DNA of 29,472 nucleotides, taken from the NCBI GenBank assembly GCA_032128395.1, contig JAQBGV010000074.1, positions 1 to 29,472 of the forward strand, in the 5' to 3' direction. This document shows positions 1 to 5,878 of this stretch, one piece after another (within the stretch, counting starts at the first letter, position 1; the number at the start of each line of letters is the position of its first letter). This stretch comes from JAQBGV01 sp032128395. Lineage in GTDB: Bacteria > Planctomycetota > UBA8108 > UBA1146. Position numbers and translations under genes: made by a program. The notes under the pieces were generated by a model. It ran no database searches and was not told the DNA's origin. It saw nothing but the letters and a program-made list of their open reading frames with translations.

Positions 1-57
1 CCTGCGTTGGGGTTCCCCTGGTATTCGGCTAATGGCCCCTCGGAGCGCGGGCGCCGC

Positions 58-80
58 GCGGGGGGGGCCGTTCCCCCCGC
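58..80. terminator. GC-rich hairpin upstream of cdd
   Basis: GCGGGGGG (58-65) pairs perfectly with CCCCCCGC (73-80) around a 7-base loop. There is no following T-run, so it is at best a weak terminator of whatever lies left of the window. Bases 1-212 hold no convincing gene. A -10-like TAGTAT lies at 178-183, just before the cdd ribosome-binding site, but no good -35 accompanies it. Confidence 0.25.
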
Positions 81-212
81 GGGGGGCGGGGGGGCCGCGC
101 CGCTCAGCATCGTGCGCCTCTGGGAGGGGTTCCGCCGGATCCCGGATGGACTGGCTCGATCTCTTTCCCTGGCACGCTAGTATCCTGTCCCAGGGACGGG
201 AGGTTTGGAGAC

Positions 213-647
213 GTGACCGAGGAACGGGACCAGCTCGTTGACCGTGCGGTGCACGCACGTGCGCTCGCCTACGCCCCATATTCGCGGTATTCCGTGGGTG
301 CGGCTCTCTCGTGCGGAGAGGGATTCCCGATGATCGAGGGGGCGAACGTCGAGAACGCCAGCTACGGCTTGACGATTTGCGCCGAACGCGTCGCGATCTT
401 TCGATGGGTGGTTTCCGGGCGACCCGGCGAGATCGATGCGATTGCGATCGCTGCGGGCCCGGATGGTTCTCCCCCAACGGGGGGGAGACCCTGTGGCGCG
501 TGCCTCCAGGTCATCCGGGAGTTCGCGGTCGACCCGGTGCTGTACCTGGTCGATGGGAGCCAGGTTTACGAAACGCGACTCTCCGCGCTCCTTCCCGATC
601 CGTTCGTCCCTCCTGACCTTCGCGGGGACCATGCAGAGACGGAGTGA
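213..647 (+). CDS. cdd: Cytidine deaminase
   Basis: This enzyme deaminates cytidine and deoxycytidine to uridine and deoxyuridine in the cytoplasm (pyrimidine salvage). The 144-residue length is typical of the small homotetrameric class. The first zinc motif is visible as the ENASYGLTICAER stretch (catalytic Glu in CAER), and the second as PCGACLQV with its two zinc cysteines, so the active site looks intact. The N-terminal YAPYSRYSVGAAL segment is also characteristic. The GTG start at 213 is chosen because GGAG lies just upstream at 207-210. The gene is followed after 4 bases by a uracil phosphoribosyltransferase, so together they would convert cytidine towards UMP once uridine is cleaved to uracil. 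No uridine phosphorylase is visible in the window. Confidence 0.93.
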   Translation: MTEERDQLVDRAVHARALAYAPYSRYSVGAALSCGEGFPMIEGANVENASYGLTICAERVAIFRWVVSGRPGEIDAIAIAAGPDGSPPTGGRPCGACLQVIREFAVDPVLYLVDGSQVYETRLSALLPDPFVPPDLRGDHAETE

Positions 648-651
648 CGCG

Positions 652-1467
652 ATGCTCGAGAAGATCTACGAGTCGATCGACTACCGCGCCTGGGGACTCG
701 CCCACGAATACGGGGATCGTGTCCATCTCCTCGCCGAGCCGTATCTGCTGACGCAGCTCGCGGTGCTCTGCTCTCCCGACACGGTTCAGCCGAAGGTCAA
801 CGACATCGTCGAGAACTGCTACCGCAGCCTTCTCGTGCGAGTCTTCAACCAGGAATTTCCGCGATTGCTCCGGACCGTGGACACGCGGATGGTCGAGTCG
901 ACCGACCGGGGCCGGTACCACGGGATTTCGATCGATCCGACGACGCCGGTGGTGACGGTGAACATCGCCCGAGCAGGAACATTCCCATCCCACATTTGCT
1001 TCCACATGCTGAACCAGTTCCTCGATCCGTCCGTGGTTCGACAGGATCACCTGGTGATGGACCGCATCACCGACGCGGAGGGACAGGTGACCGGAGCGGA
1101 GATTCACGGGAGCAAGATCGGTGGGAGCGTGAAGGGGCGAATTGTGATCATCCCCGATCCGATGGGAGCGACCGGATCGTCTCTTCTGCAAGCCCTCCGT
1201 TACTACCATCGAGAGGTCGAGGGCCCCCCGGAGAAAGTCATTCACATCCATCTCATCGTCACGCCGGAGTACCTTCGTGCAATCCAGGAGGAGTTCCCCC
1301 GCGTGGAGGTCTATGCGATTCGCCTCGACCGTGGGATGAGCTCTCCAGATGTTTTCGACTCGGTTCCGGGGAGCCGTTGGTCGGAGGAGTCCGGGCTCGA
1401 CTCCCATCAGTACATCGTGCCGGGCGGTGGTGGCTTCGGCGAGATCTTGAACAATTCGTGGGTCTGA
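652..1467 (+). CDS. upp: Uracil phosphoribosyltransferase (divergent, long form)
   Basis: Predicted to make UMP from uracil and PRPP. The PRPP-binding loop reads DPMGATGSS, close to the DPMLATGGS of bacterial Upp, and the uracil-binding C-terminal signature appears as YIVPGGGGFGE. An ARAG stretch matches the RAG segment of the family. The product is 271 residues against about 208 for ordinary bacterial Upp. The extra length is mostly an N-terminal extension of about 60 residues, with a further insert before the YIVPG motif. The ATG at 652 is preferred over an in-frame ATG at 631 inside cdd, because GGAG at 641-644 sits properly before it. It lies between cdd and a hypoxanthine phosphoribosyltransferase, which supports a salvage role. 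A related phosphoribosyltransferase with another base specificity is not excluded. Confidence 0.82.
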   Translation: MLEKIYESIDYRAWGLAHEYGDRVHLLAEPYLLTQLAVLCSPDTVQPKVNDIVENCYRSLLVRVFNQEFPRLLRTVDTRMVESTDRGRYHGISIDPTTPVVTVNIARAGTFPSHICFHMLNQFLDPSVVRQDHLVMDRITDAEGQVTGAEIHGSKIGGSVKGRIVIIPDPMGATGSSLLQALRYYHREVEGPPEKVIHIHLIVTPEYLRAIQEEFPRVEVYAIRLDRGMSSPDVFDSVPGSRWSEESGLDSHQYIVPGGGGFGEILNNSWV

Positions 1468-1481
1468 GCAGGAGAAGTGTC

Positions 1482-2054
1482 GTGAAGCCCCAGCAGTCAT
1501 TTTCGATGAATCCAGCGCCTCCGCTGCCCGCCCATCGGCTTTCGGTCCTGATTTCGGAGGACGAGCTCCACCGTAGGGTCGATGAACTCGCTCAGGAGAT
1601 TTCCGGTGACCTTCGAGGGAAAGACCCCGTCCTGATCTGTGTTCTCAAGGGGGCCTTCGTCTTCGTCGCGGACCTGATCCGCCGCCTCGAGATTCCGCTC
1701 TCCACGGAGTTCATCCGAGTCTCGAGCTACGGCAACAATGTCGTGACCTCCGGAGAGGTGAAGCTCGAGCTCGATCTCGCCAACTCAGTCGCGAACCGAC
1801 ACGTGATGTTGGTGGAGGACATCGTCGATACCGGGCTCACGCTTCAATATCTCAAGGCAAACCTCGCCGCCCGGAGCCCGGCCTCGATCCGTGTCTGCGC
1901 GCTTCTCTACAAGCCGGAGAACAACGTCAAGCTCTCGAGGATCGACTACGTCGGATTCAACATTCCGAGCAAGTTCGTCGTGGGGTACGGACTCGACTAT
2001 CAGGGGTACTACCGGAACTTGCCGTACATCGCCCAAATCGAGGACCTTCAGTAG
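1482..2054 (+). CDS. hpt: Hypoxanthine phosphoribosyltransferase
   Basis: Predicted to convert hypoxanthine (and probably guanine) plus PRPP to IMP or GMP. The PRPP motif VMLVEDIVDTGLTL is a near-perfect match to the family, and the PEN...Y.GF.I.-FVVGYGLDY region near the C terminus is the purine-binding end of bacterial Hpt. The GTG at 1482 has GGAG at 1471-1474 seven bases upstream. An ATG at 1506 would remove eight residues and has no comparable site. The product is 190 residues, the usual size. It follows the uracil enzyme by 14 bases and closes a three-gene salvage operon. In this genome it competes for hypoxanthine with the xanthine dehydrogenase encoded at 25461-28972. Confidence 0.92.
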   Translation: MKPQQSFSMNPAPPLPAHRLSVLISEDELHRRVDELAQEISGDLRGKDPVLICVLKGAFVFVADLIRRLEIPLSTEFIRVSSYGNNVVTSGEVKLELDLANSVANRHVMLVEDIVDTGLTLQYLKANLAARSPASIRVCALLYKPENNVKLSRIDYVGFNIPSKFVVGYGLDYQGYYRNLPYIAQIEDLQ

Positions 2055-2058
2055 CTCT

Positions 2059-2078
2059 CTCCCCGCTGTCGTGGGGAG
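2059..2078 (+). terminator. Hairpin after hpt
   Basis: CTCCCC (2059-2064) and GGGGAG (2073-2078) form a six-pair stem with an eight-base loop, four bases after the hpt stop. No T-run follows, so factor-independent termination is uncertain. Confidence 0.35.
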
Positions 2079-2404
2079 CGCCGATGGCGGCCCGCCGGCC
2101 GCACTGCCCCCCCGTATGGATCACTTCCGGTCGGGGAAAACCCCGCAGCACGACAACCGTACTACCCTCGACGCTCTTGGTGCCTGGGAAGAGCGGTCTG
2201 TTGGTGGTTGGACCAACGCTTCGGTGATTCTCGCCAGACCTCGCCTGCTTCTTGGCTTTCGGTTCCGCCTCTCTCGCCCATAAACCCTTGTCACGCACTA
2301 CGTTGGACGTGAGACTTCCGCGGTCACCGGCCTGGGAACGGGGGTTGCTCTCCCACGCTGTCAATCGCTGTCAGATGGTGTCAGAGCCCGGGAGGAACGA
2401 TCCC
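2079..2404. other. Intergenic region between salvage and ESCRT-like operons
   Basis: About 330 bases without a convincing gene. It contains a partial palindrome GTTGGACCAAC near 2209-2219, a weak promoter-like pair (TTGTCA at 2288-2293, 17-base spacer, poor -10) and three 10-base direct repeats at 2357-2386. It is the natural place for the promoter and control sites of the operon that starts at 2405. A frame open to the left (ATG at 2252 or 2375) would extend the next protein into this region, but the extension shows no domain and has poorer ribosome-binding context. Confidence 0.4.
2357..2386 (+). repeat. Three tandem 10-bp repeats, likely operator
   Basis: Three consecutive copies of a ten-base unit: gctgtcaatc, gctgtcagat, ggtgtcagag. 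The shared core is (c/g)TGTCA(a/g). The array ends 18 bases before the TTG start of the HTH protein. A period close to one helical turn would place a bound protein on one DNA face. Binding by the neighbouring MerR-like protein is an inference. Confidence 0.45.
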
Positions 2405-3895
2405 TTGGGGGACTCTCGAATCGAGAAAGTCGGGGCGCTCCTTCAAGAGGAGGCGAGTCGCTGCATCTCCTATCCCGAGATCGAGCAGCTCAGTTCCGAG
2501 CGAGGATTCCCGACCACGGTGCGCACAATGCGCTTCTACGTAGGCGAGGGGATCCTGCCGGCGCCTCTCAAGCAAGGGAACACCCCGGTCTATCCCCGAG
2601 ATGAGATCCTCGCTCTTCTCTTCGGAATCCACGTGATGAAGACGCGCTTCGGGCGGACCCTGACCCAGATCCGGCGGATCCTCCAGCACCTCCCCGCTGG
2701 ACCCGGAGTCCTCGCAGAAAAGCTCGCCCTCCTGTACGAGGAAGTTCACCGAGACGGACGGCATCGGGTCGAGCAGGAGTGGCTCGTCGAGACCTTCTTC
2801 GCCACTGTCGAGGGGACCTCGGACTTCTATCCGCGAGCGCGGCGAGGAGAGCCGGGACCTCGGGGCGCGGACGAGGTGTTGTTGACCGAGCTGCTCGAGG
2901 ACCTCGAACAATGCGCCCGTTGGGAGCAGGACGAGCGGGGTGAGAATGGACGGAGTGAGGCGATCTGGAGGTCCCCGACGGAACTCATCGCCGCCGAGGG
3001 AGTGCGGGAAGGACAAACGATGAAGAAGAGCGGCTCCGAGTTCGATCGACCGGGCGCGAGTGTCACTCCCCTGAAACTCCCCGAGGGAGCGGTGGATGTC
3101 GACGAGGCCCGGCGCAGGGAGGAGAGGTTCCTCCGGCGATTCGAACAGAATCTCGCCAAGCTCGAACGGATCTACAGTCCCGTCGAGCGGAAGTCCTACA
3201 CGATCCGTTCCGGGATGCTCGATCCACAGGTCGAGGATCCGTATCAGCGGGTCGTCGATCTTCTCAAGGAGCGGGGCCTCTACGACAGGGCGCTCCTCGA
3301 ACGACTGCCGCATGATCGCGCCTCTCGATTCACCTTGCCTCCTCCCGGACTCTTCGGTCGTCGCACTCCCAAGCTGGTGATCGCCGGGGTTGCCGTGAGC
3401 CCGATCGAGCAGCTCGCGACCGTCGGAGGCTCCGCTCGCAAGCTCTCCGAGCCCGACCTGGCTCGGGTGATGCGCGAACAACTCCGCCACCGCGGCGCTT
3501 TCCACGTGCTCGGGGTCCTCTCCACCGTCGGGTGGGAGGAGAGCCTTCACCGTTCTCCCCCGCACCAGGAGGATCTGGCGATCATCCTCGTCGAGGAGGA
3601 AGCAGACGGTGGGTGGAGGATTTCCCACTCGCTCCCGAAGAAGCTCGCCGGGCTCGCTGTGATCTTCGATCCGGAGACTCTCGATGAGAAGGTGCGCCGG
3701 ACGTTCTACCGAGTCATCGAACACCCCGAGCTGAAGATCCCCGGGGGACACATCGAGGTCGAGGCGTTCCTGTTAGAGATCGAACTTCCGCGTGAGGTCC
3801 TCGACCTCGCGATGAAAAACGTGACCCATGAGGACTCGCGCCTGAAGATCGTGACCGTTTCTGGTCGCGAACTCCTGAAGCGGGACCGGTTCTGA
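2405..3895 (+). CDS. MerR-type HTH protein with a large unassigned C-terminal region
   Basis: Residues about 20-95 form a MerR-family winged-helix DNA-binding domain: the segment TVRTMRFYVGEGILPAP followed by a GN-x-PVYPRDE wing is the classical signature. The remaining roughly 400 residues match nothing I recognise. They are charged and partly helical, with an arginine/glutamate-rich stretch around residues 230-260 and a mixed alpha/beta C-terminal half. The TTG at 2405 is chosen because GGGAGGA lies eight bases upstream. ATG 2375 is possible but lies inside the 10-bp repeats. The gene is nine bases ahead of the first ESCRT-III-like gene on the same strand, so it probably belongs to that operon as an autoregulator or an effector-sensing switch. 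Its length is much greater than ordinary MerR proteins (about 120-280 residues). Confidence 0.7.
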   Translation: MGDSRIEKVGALLQEEASRCISYPEIEQLSSERGFPTTVRTMRFYVGEGILPAPLKQGNTPVYPRDEILALLFGIHVMKTRFGRTLTQIRRILQHLPAGPGVLAEKLALLYEEVHRDGRHRVEQEWLVETFFATVEGTSDFYPRARRGEPGPRGADEVLLTELLEDLEQCARWEQDERGENGRSEAIWRSPTELIAAEGVREGQTMKKSGSEFDRPGASVTPLKLPEGAVDVDEARRREERFLRRFEQNLAKLERIYSPVERKSYTIRSGMLDPQVEDPYQRVVDLLKERGLYDRALLERLPHDRASRFTLPPPGLFGRRTPKLVIAGVAVSPIEQLATVGGSARKLSEPDLARVMREQLRHRGAFHVLGVLSTVGWEESLHRSPPHQEDLAIILVEEEADGGWRISHSLPKKLAGLAVIFDPETLDEKVRRTFYRVIEHPELKIPGGHIEVEAFLLEIELPREVLDLAMKNVTHEDSRLKIVTVSGRELLKRDRF

Positions 3896-3904
3896 GGTGA
3901 TGCA

Positions 3905-4618
3905 ATGTTGATGGACCGGATCAGACGGCTATTTGGGCGCAGGGAGATCCCGGTCGAGGCGAGGAACATCCTCGCCAAGGCGACCACCCCACAGGAGATG
4001 CTCCGTGGACTCGATGAGCTGATCACCCGGAACGAGGTCGAGGTCGATCGGATCCATAGGGAGATCGAGGCCCTCGAGACGGTGGAGGGGCAGGAAAAGG
4101 AGCGAGTTCGAGTCGGAGAGCTCCCGGATCGAAGTCGGAACAACGCACTTCGAAGGATTCAGCGGCTGCGCAAGCAGATGGACAATCTCGAGGAGCGGCT
4201 ACGGATCTACAACCGGAACATCAATCTGCAGATCCATCTCGCCGGCAAGGTTCAGGCCCTCGATGCGATGGAACTCCGGGGGGTGGACGAGGAGCGAATC
4301 GACTCGATCCTCCTCGAGTACGAAGAGGAGCTCGCAACATATGCGAGCGTCCTCGACACAGAAGATGTCGCGACGAGCGCGCTGCCGAACGAACTCGACG
4401 ACAGCGCTGAACTGCGGGCCCTCGAAGCGGAGATCCTGGGGACGAAGATCGAGACTCCACCTACGCTGGTTCGACAGAAGACCTCTTCCGCTCGCGAGTC
4501 CACCCGCAGCTCGGTCGACGCCGAGGTCGAGGCGGACAGTGCGACGACGGAGGAGGACGCGAGTGACCCTCCGGGTCGGGCTGCATCGACCCCACGGAGC
4601 CGGGAGACGGAACGGTGA
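3905..4618 (+). CDS. ESCRT-III-like helical protein A
   Basis: A 237-residue, almost entirely helical charged protein. It starts with a short amphipathic basic segment (residues 1-13, MLMDRIRRLFGRR), like the membrane-inserting alpha-0 of PspA and ESCRT-III proteins. Residues 25-150 form long predicted coiled helices. An acidic leucine-rich segment at 163-177 (ELDDSAELRALEAEI) recalls the DELEAEL-type region of Snf7/CHMP4 proteins. After about residue 185 the chain becomes a Ser/Thr/Pro/Glu-rich flexible tail. A GAGGTG ribosome site precedes ATG 3905; ATG 3911 is an alternative. The end overlaps the next gene by four bases (GTGA). Adjacent paralogue-like genes and the MIT-AAA ATPase support an ESCRT-III role. 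A PspA-type protein is the main alternative, in the same superfamily. Confidence 0.65.
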   Translation: MLMDRIRRLFGRREIPVEARNILAKATTPQEMLRGLDELITRNEVEVDRIHREIEALETVEGQEKERVRVGELPDRSRNNALRRIQRLRKQMDNLEERLRIYNRNINLQIHLAGKVQALDAMELRGVDEERIDSILLEYEEELATYASVLDTEDVATSALPNELDDSAELRALEAEILGTKIETPPTLVRQKTSSARESTRSSVDAEVEADSATTEEDASDPPGRAASTPRSRETER

Positions 4619-5229
4619 TCGGAATCCTTCGCAAGCTGTTCGGGGCACCTGAACCGATCACGGTGGAGACCCTGAAGGGGGCTCTCCATGAGGTCGAGGG
4701 CGACCGTCGCCGTAACCGGGTCACGGTGCGGCGCTGGGAGCGGCAGCGAAAGCAGTACGTCGAGAAGATGAAGGGCGCCCGCGCCGAAGGGAACCAGCTC
4801 GAAGCCGACTTCCTCTGGGAGCAGTTCAAGCAGCATCGCTCCGAAGGGGTCGATATCCGCCGCGAGGCGCGCGTGTACAACCTCGAGGCACTGGCACTGG
4901 GGCGGACAGTGCGAGCACTCGAGCGACTGGAGAAGAAGAAGGACCGGGATGGCGCGCGTGCCCTGATCGAGCGGATCCGGGCCTCCGGACTGCCGGAACG
5001 GATTGCACTCGACCGAGACGAACAGCTCCGCAGCCTCGAGGACATGAATCAGATCCTCGAGGAGTTCACCGGAGAGCGCGAGGAACTCGAGGCGGATCCG
5101 GAGAAGGCGCTCTTCTTCGCCGAACTCGACTCGATCGCGGAGGTGGAGCGTGCAGGAGACCCCGAGGAAGCGAAGGAGCGCGAGGACGAACTCCTCGGCC
5201 GATTCGAGGAAGAAGAGCCGGAAGCGTGA
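4615..5229 (+). CDS. ESCRT-III-like helical protein B with MIM1-like tail
   Basis: A 204-residue helical protein. The N terminus (MIGILRKLFGAPEP) is hydrophobic-basic, as in protein A. Residues 18-110 are strongly basic helices with a central GN-x-x-x-AD segment (59-65), comparable to the turn between helices 1 and 2 of Snf7 proteins. Residues 125-204 are acidic, giving the basic-core/acidic-tail polarity typical of ESCRT-III subunits. The extreme C terminus contains E190-x-x-L193-x-x-R196-F197, close to the MIM1 consensus (D/E)xxLxxRLxxL(K/R) that binds MIT domains, though the last leucine position is Glu. The GTG start overlaps the previous stop (GTGA). Function is inferred from composition, tail and neighbours, not from clear sequence identity. 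Confidence 0.62.
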   Translation: MIGILRKLFGAPEPITVETLKGALHEVEGDRRRNRVTVRRWERQRKQYVEKMKGARAEGNQLEADFLWEQFKQHRSEGVDIRREARVYNLEALALGRTVRALERLEKKKDRDGARALIERIRASGLPERIALDRDEQLRSLEDMNQILEEFTGEREELEADPEKALFFAELDSIAEVERAGDPEEAKEREDELLGRFEEEEPEA

Positions 5230-5277
5230 TCTGGGCGCCGCGGAACGCGCGCGGTAGCCCCCGAGAAGGAGAGATCG

Positions 5278-5874
5278 ATGGGCCTGTTCAAGTCCCCGGA
5301 AGATCGTCGGATCGAGAGGGAGCTCGCGATCCGAAAGGGGATCAACTCGATCCGTCGCAACATCCGGGACCTCGAGCGGAACGAGAAGGAGTACCTCAAG
5401 AAGGCGCGCCGCGCGCTGCAGATGGGGTCGACGGACCAGGTCCAGTTCTTGAAGTCGGCGCTGAAGCGCAGCGCAGCCCAAAAACGCGCGATGGAACGCC
5501 AGCTCCTCAACATCGAGACCGCACTCCAGATCAAGAATCAGGCGGAAGCGCACTCCGAGTTCGCCACCGCGATGAACGCGCTCTCGAGGTCGATCGGCGA
5601 AATGTTCGGTACCACCGACTTCGCCCGCACCCAGAAGGACTTCGAGAAGGCGATGATGCAAGCCCAGTCGATGGAGGAACGGGCCGATCTCTTCCTCGAA
5701 ATGTCGAGTCAGAGCATCTTCGGATACGAAGGATCGGGGGAGGAGCTGGTCTCCGACGACGAAATCGATCGGATGATCGAGGACGAGGCGGTGGCTGAAG
5801 AGTCGAAGAGTGAACTCGATGCGGCGATCGACGAGGGATTGGCGGACGTCCGAAAAGAACTCGGGAAGGAATGA
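5278..5874 (+). CDS. ESCRT-III (CHMP2/CHMP3-like) protein C
   Basis: This 198-residue protein is the clearest ESCRT-III candidate of the three. It opens MGLFKSPED, much like eukaryotic CHMP3 and CHMP2. A basic hairpin follows (residues 19-75, with IRKGINSIRRNIRDLER matching the ire-LdR pattern of Snf7 proteins). Next come the T-x-x-x-K/N segment and an F-x-x-AMNALSRSIGEM helix (95-109), comparable to the AMK...KAMG..N region of CHMP2. The helix FEKAMMQAQSMEERADLFLEM (122-142) corresponds to the FErQ...D.KEEMM helix. An acidic region (156-171) then resembles the autoinhibitory helix 5. The C-terminal helix D185-x-x-L188-x-x-V191-R192-x-x-L195 is MIM1-like. An AAGGAGAG site precedes ATG 5278. 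The gene ends five bases before the MIT-AAA ATPase. Comparisons are from memory of the families. Confidence 0.75.
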   Translation: MGLFKSPEDRRIERELAIRKGINSIRRNIRDLERNEKEYLKKARRALQMGSTDQVQFLKSALKRSAAQKRAMERQLLNIETALQIKNQAEAHSEFATAMNALSRSIGEMFGTTDFARTQKDFEKAMMQAQSMEERADLFLEMSSQSIFGYEGSGEELVSDDEIDRMIEDEAVAEESKSELDAAIDEGLADVRKELGKE

Positions 5875-5878
5875 AGGC

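Noticed and set aside
170..186. Sigma-54-like promoter before cdd
   Set aside because: TGGCAC is present, but the GC of the -12 element is not at the required spacing.
1957..2364. Minus-strand frame across the hpt end and intergenic region
   Set aside because: It is antisense to hpt over part of its length, has no recognisable domain and no convincing ribosome site.
2252..2404. N-terminal extension of the MerR-like protein
   Set aside because: The extension is of low plausibility, includes the operator-like repeats, and the TTG at 2405 has much the best ribosome-binding site.
3905..5874. The three helical proteins as generic coiled-coil or plain PspA/Vipp1 proteins
   Set aside because: PspA is usually one protein without a MIT-type ATPase. 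Here three paralogue-like proteins with acidic MIM-like tails sit beside a MIT-AAA gene, and protein C resembles CHMP2/3 more than PspA. PspA-like ancestry of protein A remains possible.
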